Of a DNA stretch of 64,000 nucleotides, positions 19,200-29,499 are shown one piece after another; positions within the stretch are counted from its first letter, which is position 1, and each line of letters starts with the position of its first letter. The notes below the pieces were generated by a model that was given only the letters and a program-made list of their open reading frames with translations, made no database searches and was not told the DNA's origin. Both the position numbers and the translations under genes were made by a program. This stretch comes from Flavihumibacter soli (GTDB taxonomy: Bacteria > Bacteroidota > Bacteroidia > Sphingobacteriales > Sphingobacteriaceae): positions 806,001-870,000 of the forward strand of contig NZ_JAAFZB010000096.1 in the NCBI RefSeq assembly GCF_010692725.1. Direction: 5' to 3'.

Positions 19200-19684
19200 A
19201 CCCTTATATACTGCTGTATCAGCACCGGCACCAAATTATAAAATAAGTTCGCGAGCAAAATGAAGGCAGCCAGCCCATACTCATGCTCCCGCAGGGCAAG
19301 GCAGAAGGTTAAGAGAAAGAAGTCAAAGCAAGCCCAGTGGAACTTCTCATAAACCAGCATCCGGCTCCTTAAACTGTTGTAATCACGCCGGCTTCTGACC
19401 GTCCGGTAACCGGGCTTCGTTCTCCTGATCAGCTGGTTGACCAGGTAGCCGTCCTGGGTGAAAGCCTGCATTTTCCGGATACCGATGCTTTCATAAAAAG
19501 ACCGCTTTCTGCTGAACTGCAGGTAATCAAACCAACTGGCCGGCAGGAAGAGCGGAACCATACTAACCCCAAGTATCCAGAACAAATCCGGGCCTGAATA
19601 ATAATTTATCCAATACCGCAGAACAGGAATGAAAGCCAGGACTGTCCAGAAGGCATTCAGGATTTGATTATAAGCCCGGATCAT
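19184..19684 (-). CDS. small integral membrane protein
   Basis: A 166-residue protein with four hydrophobic segments (about residues 12-28, 33-50, 110-128 and 132-152) and a basic central loop containing 'FYESIGIRKMQAFTQDG'. This loop faintly recalls glycosyl-diaponeurosporenoate acyltransferase (CrtO)-like membrane proteins, but I would not assign it on that basis. It ends inside a heptad repeat array and sits 18 bases after the GH32 stop on the same strand, so it may be the last gene of the fructan operon. Confidence 0.6.
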   Translation of the reverse strand: MIRAYNQILNAFWTVLAFIPVLRYWINYYSGPDLFWILGVSMVPLFLPASWFDYLQFSRKRSFYESIGIRKMQAFTQDGYLVNQLIRRTKPGYRTVRSRRDYNSLRSRMLVYEKFHWACFDFFLLTFCLALREHEYGLAAFILLANLFYNLVPVLIQQYIRVRMGF

Positions 19685-19702
19685 CTTTCAATCTGATCAA
19701 AA

Positions 19703-21232
19703 TCAATCCTCCCGCTTAGGCCAGATGCCTGCCACCTTCGAATAAGTTACCATATCGATATTGATTCCCGGCGAGCGGATTCCCAGGTTTTCCATAGTCT
19801 CATTCGGGAAGAAAATACCGGTCATAAGCGACAAGCCCTTATCAGCAAAGAGTTCCACCGAGGCGACATCCACCACCAGGGTCAGATCCACCGGCAAATC
19901 TGTGGAAACCCGCGGCGAGGTCAGCCGTTTAGCAAAGCCCTTTTTAAAATCCTTCTTTCCCGCTCTGGTCCGGTCGATAAAATATACATTGGCTTCCTTA
20001 TCGTAACCCACCAGCAGTTCTTCTCCGAGGTCATTGGAAAGCACGATCGCAAAGTCCTGTATCTCCTTGCTGCTGAGTGTCAGGACGTACTTCCCGCCCA
20101 GGTCCTTCACATTTTCTGAAAGATCCATATCACCTGCTATTTTAAGCTCCGGGCTCTCGCGGGGATCGGAGACAATACTATTCAGCTCCTCTATAGGCTG
20201 AGAACGCAGGTAATACGCACCCTCCGTATGCGCCAGGCTGAGCTCCCGCGGAACCGTCATGGCGCTTCTCCAGTTGATGGTAGGCACAAGATTGGCATAC
20301 TGCCAGTTGCTCATCCAGCCAAGGAAGATCTTCCGCTTCCCGGTATTAGACCAGGTGACACCGGCGTAGTTATCCGGTCCCCAATCCACCCACTTTGTAT
20401 CGATGCTGTTCGGCGTAAAGGTGGAGCCGTCAAAATCACCGACAAAATACTGCGTGGCAGAGCCGCCGTTCGGTCCACCGGGATTGATGCTGACCAGCAG
20501 CACCCAGTGCGTTTTACCCTCGAATTCCAGGGGAAAGAGATCCGGGCATTCCCATACACCGTCGTGGGCGCCCAGCTTTTCACCGAACTCACTCTCCTTT
20601 TTCCAGGTCTTCAGATCGGGTGATGAATAAAACGTGATCCGGTCCTTCACCGCCAGGGCCATCACCCACTTTTTACCCTTTTCAAACCACATGACCTTAG
20701 GATCCCGGAAATCAATGATCCCCGGATTCTTCAGCACCGGGTTACCAGGATATTTTGTCCATGTCTCTCCGTCGTCGAGACTATAAGCAAGGCTCTGAAC
20801 CTGGTAATCGAGCTTTTTCGCCTTTTCACCTTTGGGATCATGATGGGTGAAGATGGCTACCAAAGGCACCTGGCCATTCTTTCCGAACCCGCTGGTATTA
20901 TTCACATCGACCACCACGCTGCCCGAAAATATATAACCCAGGCTGTCCGGAAATAAGGCAATCGGCTTATGTTCCCAACGGATCATGTCTTTACTGACGG
21001 CATGGCCCCAGTGCATCGGCCCCCAAACGGTCGAATCCGGGTAATGCTGATAAAAAAGATGATAAACACCCTTATGGAATACCATGCCATTGGGATTGTT
21101 CATCCATTTGGAAGGCGGTGTAAAATGGAATTGGGGGCGATGCGCCTCAGGATCATCTGTCTTTGGACCACAGGCCTGCACTAGCAGGAACAGGCAAAAC
21201 ATCATGAAGTATGGAATGTGCAGTTTTTTCAT
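19703..21232 (-). CDS. GH32 fructanase-like lipoprotein with altered nucleophile motif
   Basis: A 509-residue lipoprotein (lipobox LVQAC, Cys21) with the GH32 five-bladed propeller and a C-terminal beta-sandwich ('VELFADKG'). Of the three catalytic boxes, FRDPKV (about 175) and WECPDLF (about 227, acid/base Glu) are intact, but the nucleophile box reads WMNNPNG at 43-49, where the family has WMNDPNG: Asn46 stands at the catalytic Asp. It follows the sugar porter gene on the same strand, suggesting use of levan, inulin or sucrose-like fructans at the cell surface. Activity is uncertain if Asn46 is real. Confidence 0.88.
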   Translation of the reverse strand: MKKLHIPYFMMFCLFLLVQACGPKTDDPEAHRPQFHFTPPSKWMNNPNGMVFHKGVYHLFYQHYPDSTVWGPMHWGHAVSKDMIRWEHKPIALFPDSLGYIFSGSVVVDVNNTSGFGKNGQVPLVAIFTHHDPKGEKAKKLDYQVQSLAYSLDDGETWTKYPGNPVLKNPGIIDFRDPKVMWFEKGKKWVMALAVKDRITFYSSPDLKTWKKESEFGEKLGAHDGVWECPDLFPLEFEGKTHWVLLVSINPGGPNGGSATQYFVGDFDGSTFTPNSIDTKWVDWGPDNYAGVTWSNTGKRKIFLGWMSNWQYANLVPTINWRSAMTVPRELSLAHTEGAYYLRSQPIEELNSIVSDPRESPELKIAGDMDLSENVKDLGGKYVLTLSSKEIQDFAIVLSNDLGEELLVGYDKEANVYFIDRTRAGKKDFKKGFAKRLTSPRVSTDLPVDLTLVVDVASVELFADKGLSLMTGIFFPNETMENLGIRSPGINIDMVTYSKVAGIWPKRED

Positions 21233-21309
21233 GGGTCAAGGATTAACGGTTTAATTTTCAGATTTTAAGAGCATAGAGGAACCCGGATTCCCCATCTCAT
21301 ATCTCATAT

Positions 21310-22641
21310 CTAATGAAGCACCATACTCGCTTCTATCTTCTCAAGCGATTTCCCCTTGGTTTCAGGCATCACGCGCCAGACAAATACCAGCTGAATGATC
21401 ATCATCACGCTGAAGAACAGAAAGGTATTGCCGCCGCCCGCGATCTCCGACAAGTAGGGAAAGCTGAAGGCAATAGCTGCCGCCATGATCCAGTGTGTCG
21501 AACTGCCGAGAGTCTGACCCTTCGCCCTTACCTCGTTCGGGAAGATCTCTGAAATGAACACCCAGATAACGGCGCCCTGCGAAAAAGCAAAAAAGGCGAT
21601 GTAGGCCATCAGGTACACGGTGATGGCGTAGCCGCTAAAGTCATTGGCGAAAAAAGTGCGTGAGACCAATCCCAGTGAGACGATCAGGCCGACCGAACCG
21701 ATGAGCATCAGCGTCTTTCGCCCTATCTTATCAATAAATCCGATCGCCAGCAAGGTGAATGTAAAATTTACTATTCCTATTCCCACAGTCGACAGCAGGG
21801 ATGATTGGGTACCCAGTCCGGCCATTTCGAAGATCCGCGGGGAATAGTAAATAATGGCGTTTATCCCGGACACCTGGTTGAAGACGGCAAAAAGCACCGC
21901 CAGCATGATCGGCGTTCGGTACTTACTGGAAAATAAGGTAGGCTCCTTTTCATCCTTCTCCAGGGGAATATGCGATTCTTTAATCGCCTGTAACTCCTGC
22001 TTATAATTGGCTGGGTTGATCCTCTTCAGCACTTCAAGAGCTGCGGCATCTTTCCCCTTATGCAGGATCAGCCAGCGCGGGCTCTCCGGAACAAGCGTGA
22101 TCAGCCCAAGGAACAAGGCTGATGGGAAGGCCTGCACACCCAGCATCCAGCGCCATGCGTCTTCGCCGGTCTGCCCGATGAGGTAATTCGACAGGTAAGA
22201 GACCAGGATCCCCAGTACGACATTCAGCTGAAATAAGGCCACCAGGCGGCCTCGTGAATTGGCCGGTGAGATCTCGGAAATATAAACAGGTGCCGTCACG
22301 GATGACATACCGACCCCAAAACCACCCATCAGACGAAAGATCAGGAACACATACCAGTCTGTCGCCAGGGCCGAGCCGACCGAAGAAAGCAGGTACAAGG
22401 CAGCCACCATATACAAAGTGTTCTTCCGGCCATACTTGTCGGAAGGTATCGACCCGAGCAGGGAACCGATAACCGTCCCGATCAGGGCGATGGAAACGGT
22501 CAGTCCGTGCTCAAACACATTGAGGTCCCAGTAGCGTTGAATGGCTCTTTCTGCCCCCGAAATCACGGCCGTATCAAAACCGAAGAGGAAGCCGCCCATC
22601 GCTACTACCAGCGCCCAGGCGATAACAGTCTTTTTTTGCAT
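21310..22641 (-). CDS. sugar porter (MFS) transporter
   Basis: A 443-residue carrier of the sugar porter family with 12 predicted helices. Signatures are present in order: 'DTAVISGA' after helix 1, 'DKYGRKNT' in the loop after helix 2, RGRLVALFQLNVVLGI, PESPRWL at about 190, DKIGRKTLM at about 300, and PETKGKSLEKIE at the C-terminus. It imports a hexose or disaccharide by proton symport. The GH32 gene 77 bases downstream on the same strand suggests fructose or a fructoside as substrate (inference). Confidence 0.92.
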   Translation of the reverse strand: MQKKTVIAWALVVAMGGFLFGFDTAVISGAERAIQRYWDLNVFEHGLTVSIALIGTVIGSLLGSIPSDKYGRKNTLYMVAALYLLSSVGSALATDWYVFLIFRLMGGFGVGMSSVTAPVYISEISPANSRGRLVALFQLNVVLGILVSYLSNYLIGQTGEDAWRWMLGVQAFPSALFLGLITLVPESPRWLILHKGKDAAALEVLKRINPANYKQELQAIKESHIPLEKDEKEPTLFSSKYRTPIMLAVLFAVFNQVSGINAIIYYSPRIFEMAGLGTQSSLLSTVGIGIVNFTFTLLAIGFIDKIGRKTLMLIGSVGLIVSLGLVSRTFFANDFSGYAITVYLMAYIAFFAFSQGAVIWVFISEIFPNEVRAKGQTLGSSTHWIMAAAIAFSFPYLSEIAGGGNTFLFFSVMMIIQLVFVWRVMPETKGKSLEKIEASMVLH

Positions 22642-22717
22642 GCATTGGTTGGTTTAGGTGACTCTCATAAGGGAGGTCGGTATTCTACAAAATAATGATT
22701 CTAACTGGGAAATGAAA

Positions 22718-22826
22718 GGGGCGGGAAGGATGGAAGGTGGAAGGCGGAAGGTTGGAGTTGGGAGATTGGAGTTGGGAGTTGGGAGTTTGGTGTTTGGAGT
22801 CTGGAGTTAGGGGTGGGGAGTGGGGA
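22718..22826. repeat. degenerate heptad array (GGAGTTG type)
   Basis: About fifteen 7-bp units such as AGTTGGG, AGATTGG and AGTTTGG, drifting gradually from AAGGTGG-type to AGTGGGG-type along the array. It lies between the sugar porter start and the 93-bp tandem repeat, with no gene of its own. Confidence 0.75.
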
Positions 22827-22897
22827 GCTTGGGGTAGTGTCACTCTGAGCGGAGTCGAAGAGCGACCGCCGGGTAACTTCTAGTAAATCCCAGAGCT

Positions 22898-23205
22898 GCC
22901 GTCCTTGGACTTTCCCGATAGATCGGGACATGCTGCGCTCAGGATGACAGAAAAGCAGAAAGGTGAAAGCAGACAGCTATTCCCAGCGCTGTCGTCCTTC
23001 GACTTTCCCGATAGATCGGGACATGCTGCGCTCAGGATGACAGAAAAGCAGAAAGGTGAAAGCAGAAAGCTATTCCCAGAGCTGCCGTCCTTCGACTTTC
23101 CCGATAGATCGGAACATGCTGCGCTCAGGATGACAGAAACGCAGAAAGGTGAAAGCAGAAAGCTATTCCCAGTGCTGTCGTCCTTCGACTTCGCTCAGGA
23201 TGACA
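22898..23205. repeat. tandem repeat, 93-bp period, three copies plus a partial fourth
   Basis: The block starting GCTGCCGTCCTT recurs at exact 93-base steps: the marker GACTTTCCC falls at 22908, 23001 and 23094, with a shortened copy at 23187. Each unit contains the hairpin CCCGATAGATCGGG and the word 'GCTCAGGATGACAG'. Because 93 is a multiple of three, a repetitive open frame runs through it (22905-23282, plus), but its product has no gene character. Confidence 0.9.
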
Positions 23206-23213
23206 GAGATCCT

Positions 23214-23265
23214 GATACCTGTTACCTGTTACCTGATACCTGTTACCTGTTACCTGCTAGCTATA
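23214..23265. repeat. degenerate heptad array (ATACCTG/TTACCTG type)
   Basis: Seven 7-bp units alternating ATACCTG and TTACCTG. The array runs into the stop codon (23261-23263) of the minus-strand GAF/PAS kinase gene. Confidence 0.8.
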
Positions 23266-25306
23266 CCGGCACCGTAAAATGAAAGCTCGATCCCTTACCC
23301 AGTTCACTTTCTACCCATATCTCACCGTCGTGGCGCTGAATGATCTCCGAACAGATATAGAGTCCAACACCAAAACCGGCGATCGACTTTGTCTGAGCAT
23401 TCTCCACCCGGAAGTAGCGGTCGAAAAGCTTGTCAATATCCTGGGCTTTGATACCCATTCCCTCATCCTTAACGGTAACATGCGCTTTCCCGTCACCGGT
23501 GACACATGATACCGTGATCACGCTGCCGGCAGGCGAGTACTTGACAGCATTGCTCAGGAAGTTGTTTACTACCTGGCTGATCTTGTCCTGGTCGGCGTCA
23601 ACAATCATACTGGGCACCGGTTCAAATATGAATTCGTGTGTCGTGATACTCTCGATCGTTTCTTTTTCCATATCCCGGATCAGCGCTGCTATATCAAAAC
23701 GTGTCTTCGTGATAGAGATCTTTCCTGATTCAAGGCGGGAGAGATTCAGAAAGCCGTTGATCAGGTTGCTCATCCGCCCTACCTGCTTATTGGCTTTCTC
23801 CAGCGCGCCATAACTAAAGTCATCGTGGCTTTTCTGAGCTTTACCCTTAAGCATCTGGATATAAGCCGTCAGGCTGGTCAGCGGTGTTTTCAGCTCGTGA
23901 CTCACCATTCCGATAAAGTCGTTCTTACGCTGCTCATCACGCTTCTGCTCGGTGATATCCAGCAGGACGCCGGTAATGTACCCGGTATCATTCCGGGTAC
24001 CGATCTGCTTGCCTAATGACCGCACCCATCGTTCCTTACCTTCCTGCCGCTCAATAATGGGGAATTCTATATTGAAACTGTCGCCTCTGCGGATAGAGGC
24101 ATTGAAAGCATCCCTGACAATTGCCTGGTAATCCGAACGTACCTGTTCGATGACCGCTTCATAGGGCATCATCGCATCCGCGTCCAGCCCGAAGATCTGT
24201 TTCAGCCTTGGGGATGAAACGAATTCACCGCTCGCAGAATCCAGTGACCAGGTTGCCAGCTCAGCAGATTCCGTCGCTATCCGAAGGTTCTCTTCGGCCT
24301 GCTGCGTTTTCTTACGCGCTGCAACCTGTTCCGTCACATCGTTAGCAACGATCATAATACTATGTGTTATTCCCTGCGGATCCATCAGCGGCTGGAACAC
24401 CACATCGTAATAAGCATCCTCGAGCCTGGTTTCAAGGTTAAGAACAGCCTTCAGTTCGCTTGAGTGAAAAGCACGGCCGCTTGTAAAGACCTCCTGTAAC
24501 AAAGCCATGACCGGCTGACCCTCAAGTTCAGGCAATGCCAGCAGAATAGCCTTCCCGATAATGGCCTCATCCTTAGCCCAGTATTCCAGGATCTTCCTGT
24601 TTGCTGTTTCGATGACCAGGTCGGTACCCGCAAGCACGGCGATCGCCACCGGGGCATCCTGCACCATATAACGCAGTCTGGCCTCACTCGCAGAAAGTTT
24701 GTCCATCCCCGTCTTCAACAGGGCCTGTGAAGCCTGGATCTCTTCGTTACTTGCCATGAGCATCGCATTGATCTCATGCATTTTCTCGTTCTCATGAATC
24801 GCGGACAGCCTGATCTCAATCTCATCCATCACGATCGCTGCAAGCCCTTCGAGTATAACCCGCTCCTCCTGTGAAAATTCCCTGGGCTTTTTATCAATAA
24901 TGCAAAGCGTTCCGATCAAATAACCGTCATGGGTGATCAATGGAGCCCCGGCGTAAAACTTCAAACCAAAACTTCCGGCAACATTCGGATTAGCCAGCAG
25001 GCAGGGCTCACTGGCCGCATCTTCAAATACGGTCACTTCAGGCTTCAAAACCGCTAAAGAGCAGACGCTGTCGCCCCGGTTGGTCTTCCGGGCATTTCCC
25101 ATCCCGATATTCGCTTTGAAAAATACCTCCTCAGCACCCACAATGGAGATCAGGGATATAGGAGTCCGGAAGATCTGGGTAGCCAGCCGGGCAACATTAT
25201 CAAAAGCGCCTTCAGGCGGTGTATTTAAAATTTTGTAGCGGTGCAGCGCTTCAATGCGCTGCTTATCGTTTTCAGGAATAATGTTTATTCCAAAGCTGTT
25301 GGTCAT
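23261..25306 (-). CDS. GAF-PAS sensor histidine kinase
   Basis: A 681-residue cytoplasmic kinase. Residues about 20-160 form a GAF domain ('GLKFYAGAPLI...GYLIGTLCIID'), followed by two PAS domains (about 205-330 and 340-450), then HisKA with the H-box GMVSHELKTPLTSL at about 467 and an HATPase domain (about 570-680) with NNFLSNAVKYSP, DEGMGI and GFGVGLYIC boxes. There is no membrane segment, so it reads an internal signal or binds a soluble partner. No response regulator is next to it. The upstream region is occupied by a 330-bp heptad-repeat array, so its promoter must lie in or beyond that array. Confidence 0.92.
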   Translation of the reverse strand: MTNSFGINIIPENDKQRIEALHRYKILNTPPEGAFDNVARLATQIFRTPISLISIVGAEEVFFKANIGMGNARKTNRGDSVCSLAVLKPEVTVFEDAASEPCLLANPNVAGSFGLKFYAGAPLITHDGYLIGTLCIIDKKPREFSQEERVILEGLAAIVMDEIEIRLSAIHENEKMHEINAMLMASNEEIQASQALLKTGMDKLSASEARLRYMVQDAPVAIAVLAGTDLVIETANRKILEYWAKDEAIIGKAILLALPELEGQPVMALLQEVFTSGRAFHSSELKAVLNLETRLEDAYYDVVFQPLMDPQGITHSIMIVANDVTEQVAARKKTQQAEENLRIATESAELATWSLDSASGEFVSSPRLKQIFGLDADAMMPYEAVIEQVRSDYQAIVRDAFNASIRRGDSFNIEFPIIERQEGKERWVRSLGKQIGTRNDTGYITGVLLDITEQKRDEQRKNDFIGMVSHELKTPLTSLTAYIQMLKGKAQKSHDDFSYGALEKANKQVGRMSNLINGFLNLSRLESGKISITKTRFDIAALIRDMEKETIESITTHEFIFEPVPSMIVDADQDKISQVVNNFLSNAVKYSPAGSVITVSCVTGDGKAHVTVKDEGMGIKAQDIDKLFDRYFRVENAQTKSIAGFGVGLYICSEIIQRHDGEIWVESELGKGSSFHFTVPV

Positions 25307-25640
25307 TAGTAGGTAGTAGAGGTAGTAGTTAGTAATTAGTATTTAGTAGGTGAAAGGTAAAAGCGGAAAGCGGAAAGCGGAAAGCGGAAAGCGGAAAGCG
25401 GAAAGCTGAAAGGTAAAAGCCAAAACCTGCTACCCCTTACCTGATACCTGATACCTCTCACCTGATACCTGATACCTCTCACCTGATACCTCCTACCTGA
25501 TAGCTGACGGCTGATACCTGATACCCGATACCTGATACCTGATACCTAACACCTGATACCTCCTACCTGATACCTGATACCCGATACCTGATACCCGATA
25601 CCTCCTACCTGATACCCGATACCTCTCACCTAATCCCTAA
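25307..25640. repeat. long heptad array with changing unit (TTAGTAG to GCGGAAA to TACCTGA)
   Basis: A continuous 7-bp periodicity whose unit changes along its length: TTAGTA-type units, then about seven CGGAAAG units, then about thirty TACCTGA-type units with variants TACCTCT, CACCTGA, TACCCGA and TACCTCC. It begins at the kinase start codon and ends about 150 bases before the next gene. It has no spacers and no constant repeat, so it is not a CRISPR array. Confidence 0.9.
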
Positions 25641-25789
25641 TAGCTAAAAAAATTTTATATTTATAATAAGTATTTGCCCATTAGTACTGGCTTTCTGCCA
25701 TGCTAACGGGATTCCGGCAGTTGTAGTACAGCTCTGAAGATAGAGTTTTTTTTCAGAACAGATTTCATGATAAAAACCATCGACAATAT

Positions 25790-28700
25790 ATGAAGTGTTT
25801 TCATAGAACCTGCTTGTCCATTTTATTCACCTGTTCCCTTGCTTTCTCCTTCGCCCAGTCACCTGAGGTGCAGTTCAATCTCTTTACCGGCATTGACGGG
25901 GTGAACGTAGGTAAGGTTAACTGTATCACCCAGGATGCCAACGGCTATATGTGGTTTTCCGACCAGACGCGGCGATGCATCACCCGTTTCGACGGCTATC
26001 ACATGACCAGCTACCGCAATGAACCCGACAACCCGCATTCGCTGGGCGGCACCTACCCCGAAGTGATCTTTGCCGATACCTCGGGCGTATTATGGATCGG
26101 CTTCTATGGCACGGGACTCGACAAATTCGATCCGAAGACCGGGCGATTCACGCATTACCGCCATAATGAGAATGATCCCTCCAGCATCCGCAGCGATACC
26201 GTGGCGGCCATCCTGCGCGACAGCAAGGGCAAGCTATGGGTGGGAAGTTACGGCGGCCTGGAACTGCTGGACGAGCAGACCGGGAAGTTCACCCACTACC
26301 CGCATAAGCCCGACGATCCGAAAAGCTTAAGCAGCAATACGATCCGTTCACTCTACGAAGACCGGCAGGGAACCCTTTGGGTCGGCACGGGCATGTTCCT
26401 CGAGCTGACCAAACCCCTGGACGGCGGACTCAACCGCTTCGAACGGCAGACAGGTACCTTTACCCGATTCCTGAACGACCCGAAGGATCCGCAGAGCCTG
26501 ATCAACAATAAGGTCCGCGCGATCTACGAAGACAGCCGCGGAACGTTCTGGGTGGGAACTGCCGGCGACGGGCTGCATACCATGGACCGTGCCAGCGGCA
26601 AGTTCACCCGACATACTTATAATCATGACAATCCCGGGCAGCTGAGCCGTCCGCCGCTATCGGGCAGTGTCGATCATATCACCTTCATCGTCGAAGACAG
26701 CCTGAAGACCATCTGGATAGGCACTATGGCCGGCGGACTGAACCGCTATGATCCCGCAGCGAAAAAGATCTACCATTATGGCAAAGGCCGCAGCCCGCTC
26801 CAGGACTTTGGAGATAATACCTGCTGGTGGGCCTATACTTCCCGCGACGGCGTTATCTGGATGAGCACGCAGCAGAATAACCTTTACCGGATCAACCCTT
26901 CGCACATCACCATCCCGCATACCAATACGGGCGTCGCCATCCTTTCCTTTGCCGAGGAACCCCCGACGGGAGGCCTGTGGCTGGGTACTGACAACGGCTT
27001 ATTTAAGCTGGACAAGGATCGCAGGATAACGAAGCGCTACAGCCATGATATGGGCGACACCCGTACCATGAGCAACAATATCATCAACGTGATCTACCGC
27101 GACCGGCAGGGGCGCATGTGGCTTGGCACGGAGAACGGCCTGAACCTCTTCGACCCGCATAAGGAGACCTTTGAACGTTTTCAGCATCTGCCGTCAGACC
27201 CGCAGAGCATCTTTTCGGGCTCCGTGAATGTCATTTACGAAAGCCGGTCGGGCCAGTTCTGGATCGGCGGTCTCGGCGGCCTGGCGCTGATGAACCGCGA
27301 GACCGGCAGGTTCAACCACTATAGGCGAAACCCGAAGCTGCCTTCCAACCTTGTTAATGATATGGTCCTTGGCCTGGCAGAAGACAAAGCGGGCGACCTC
27401 TGGATCGCCCGGATCAGCGGAGCCGGCCTGAACCGCATGAATCCCCGGACCGGCCGAAGCATCCATTATCTCCCCGGTCATTCGGTGAAAAGCATCTATA
27501 TTGATTCAGCTGGCACAGTCTGGGCCGGCACCGAGCTCGGCCTCTACCGGAAGACCCCGAACGCAAAAGACTTCGCGGTATTCCGCGACGCCAATTCGGA
27601 AGTAGGCTCGGCCTATTTCTCCAGCATCATTGAAGACGATCAGCAGAATCTCTGGGCGAGCTCCATGTCCGGCATCTTCCGGATCAACGCCAAGCGAGAC
27701 CATACCATCCTCTACGGCCGGGCCTACGGTGTCGTACCCGGCTTCATCTTCGGCGATAAGACCAGCAAGGGCGAGCTGCTCTTCGGCGATGCCATCGGTT
27801 ACCATGCCTTTTACCCGGAGAAGCTGATCGCAGATCCGAAGCCGATGCGCATCCTGCTGACCGCCTTCAAGATCGCCGACGAACTGGTGCCGCCCTCGAA
27901 CCGCAAGGTGATGAAGCGGCCCATCGAGCAAACGGAGAACATCCGCCTGGAATGGGACGAGAATAACTTTTCCTTCGAGTTCGCCGCCATCGACTACCGC
28001 GACCCGCAGGTGAACCAGCACCAGTATATGCTGGAAGGCTACGACAAGATCTGGCGCAAGGCGGGATCAGACAAGTCGGCCTATTATTTCAATGTACCGC
28101 CGGGCGTTTACACCTTCCGGGTGAAAGCCTCGGGCAGCGACGGTGTCTGGGCCGAGAAGGCCGTAAAAGTGAAGATCACCCCGCCGTGGTGGCAAACCTG
28201 GTGGGCTTACCTCCTGTATTTTGCACTGATCCTGCTGGGCCTGTACTATTTCGACCGCGTGCAAAGACACCGCCTGCTGAAGGATGAGCGCGAAAAAGCC
28301 CGCATCCGGGAACTGAACCAGGCGCGCGAAGTGAAGAAGGCCTACCACCAGCTGAAGGCTACGCAGGCACAGCTGATCCACTCCGAGAAAATGGCATCCC
28401 TCGGAGAACTGACCGCCGGCATCGCCCACGAGATCCGCAACCCGCTGAACTTCGTCAATAACTTCTCGGAACTGGGCCGCGAACTGCTGGATGAAATGAC
28501 CACCGAACTGGAGAACGGCAACAGCAAGGACGCCCTGGGACTGGTGCCCGACATCCGGGAGAGCTTCGACAAGATCCACCACCACGGCAGCCGCGCCGAT
28601 GCCATCGTCAATAGCATGCTGCTGCACAGTCGCAATAACCCCGGCGTAAAGGAACCAACGGACCTGAACTACCTGGCGGAAGAATACCTGATCCTGACCT

Positions 28701-29164
28701 TCCACGGGCTGAAGGCCAAGGACAAGACCTTCAATGCTACTTATAAAACCGACTTCGACGAATCCATCGGCAAGGTGGAGATCATCCCCCAGGATGTAGG
28801 CCGGGTACTGTTGAATCTCTTAAACAACGCCTTTTACGCCGTCTCAGGAAATAAGAAGAAGCTTGCCGCCGCTGGCTTACCCGAAGACAATGATTATGTT
28901 CCGACAGTCACCCTGATAACCCGGCTCCTCGGCGAAGGAAAAAACAGGCGGGTGGTCATAACGGTACGAGACAACGGACCCGGTATCCCGAAAGGGGTAC
29001 TGGAAAAGATCTTCCAGCCCTTCTTCACCACCAAACCCACCGGCGAAGGTACCGGCCTCGGCCTCTCCCTTAGCTACGACATTATCAAAGCCCACGGCGG
29101 GGAATTAAGCGTCAAATCGGAAGAAGGGGAAGGATCGGAATTTACTGTGACTTTGCCGGTTTAA
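25790..29164 (+). CDS. two-component-propeller sensor histidine kinase
   Basis: A 1,124-residue membrane sensor. A signal peptide (1-22) is followed by some 12 or more Reg_prop blades forming two beta-propellers (about 30-690; recurring 'G.LWVGT..GL' and 'F.HY...DPKSL'), a Y_Y_Y domain (about 710-795), one membrane helix (about 803-822), a coiled coil, a kinase domain with H-box [15 protein letters not shown] at about 877 and an HATPase domain to the end ([21 protein letters not shown]). It lacks the receiver and AraC domains of hybrid two-component regulators. Codon use is clearly more GC-rich than in the genes around it. Degraded copies of its 3' end occur near 35.2 and 35.8 kb. Confidence 0.93.
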   Translation: MKCFHRTCLSILFTCSLAFSFAQSPEVQFNLFTGIDGVNVGKVNCITQDANGYMWFSDQTRRCITRFDGYHMTSYRNEPDNPHSLGGTYPEVIFADTSGVLWIGFYGTGLDKFDPKTGRFTHYRHNENDPSSIRSDTVAAILRDSKGKLWVGSYGGLELLDEQTGKFTHYPHKPDDPKSLSSNTIRSLYEDRQGTLWVGTGMFLELTKPLDGGLNRFERQTGTFTRFLNDPKDPQSLINNKVRAIYEDSRGTFWVGTAGDGLHTMDRASGKFTRHTYNHDNPGQLSRPPLSGSVDHITFIVEDSLKTIWIGTMAGGLNRYDPAAKKIYHYGKGRSPLQDFGDNTCWWAYTSRDGVIWMSTQQNNLYRINPSHITIPHTNTGVAILSFAEEPPTGGLWLGTDNGLFKLDKDRRITKRYSHDMGDTRTMSNNIINVIYRDRQGRMWLGTENGLNLFDPHKETFERFQHLPSDPQSIFSGSVNVIYESRSGQFWIGGLGGLALMNRETGRFNHYRRNPKLPSNLVNDMVLGLAEDKAGDLWIARISGAGLNRMNPRTGRSIHYLPGHSVKSIYIDSAGTVWAGTELGLYRKTPNAKDFAVFRDANSEVGSAYFSSIIEDDQQNLWASSMSGIFRINAKRDHTILYGRAYGVVPGFIFGDKTSKGELLFGDAIGYHAFYPEKLIADPKPMRILLTAFKIADELVPPSNRKVMKRPIEQTENIRLEWDENNFSFEFAAIDYRDPQVNQHQYMLEGYDKIWRKAGSDKSAYYFNVPPGVYTFRVKASGSDGVWAEKAVKVKITPPWWQTWWAYLLYFALILLGLYYFDRVQRHRLLKDEREKARIRELNQAREVKKAYHQLKATQAQLIHSEKMASLGELTAGIAHEIRNPLNFVNNFSELGRELLDEMTTELENGNSKDALGLVPDIRESFDKIHHHGSRADAIVNSMLLHSRNNPGVKEPTDLNYLAEEYLILTFHGLKAKDKTFNATYKTDFDESIGKVEIIPQDVGRVLLNLLNNAFYAVSGNKKKLAAAGLPEDNDYVPTVTLITRLLGEGKNRRVVITVRDNGPGIPKGVLEKIFQPFFTTKPTGEGTGLGLSLSYDIIKAHGGELSVKSEEGEGSEFTVTLPV

Positions 29165-29196
29165 ATTAACAGTCATATGGTAGTCTAAGACGAGGT

Positions 29197-29499
29197 TTAC
29201 GCTAAGTGGTCTTGCCATTTTTTATCAGTGTACTCATCTTTCATCTCCGATTCTTCATAAGCTATTCGTACAAGCGGCCTTAAATCTTCTGATAATTCAA
29301 GGGGATATAGCATAACCCAGGCGGGAACACGCTTTTGAAATTTCTCCCAGGCCAATTCTTTAGTACTAAAGCTTTCCTGGTCTCCTGCACTAAACATCTC
29401 AGAAACGGTTACCTGGAAAACTTCAGCACCGTTTTCCTTAAGTAAGGTTATCCTGGCCGACCCACCTTCTGCTCCGAGCAGGAGTAATGTTTTTTTCAT
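29197..29499 (-). CDS. hypothetical protein, 100 aa
   Basis: An unrecognised 100-residue acidic protein starting 'MKKTLLLLGAEGGSARITL', which looks like a nucleotide-binding or beta-strand start rather than a signal peptide. It contains several Trp and Glu residues ('AWEKFQKRVPAWVMLYP'). It is convergent with the propeller kinase and ends 32 bases from it. The remnant kinase-efp copies near 35.2 kb do not contain this gene. Function unknown. Confidence 0.6.
   Translation of the reverse strand: MKKTLLLLGAEGGSARITLLKENGAEVFQVTVSEMFSAGDQESFSTKELAWEKFQKRVPAWVMLYPLELSEDLRPLVRIAYEESEMKDEYTDKKWQDHLA

Noticed and set aside
22905-23282. 125-aa plus-strand ORF made of three near-identical blocks
   Set aside because: Pure consequence of the 93-bp tandem repeat having a length divisible by three; no gene character and it overlaps intergenic repeat DNA.
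25430-25640. CRISPR array
   Set aside because: The 7-bp period runs without any spacers or constant repeats and there are no cas genes.
28067-28705. 212-aa minus-strand ORF
   Set aside because: Antisense shadow of the GC-rich kinase gene, as are the frames at 27194-27481 and 27506-28021.
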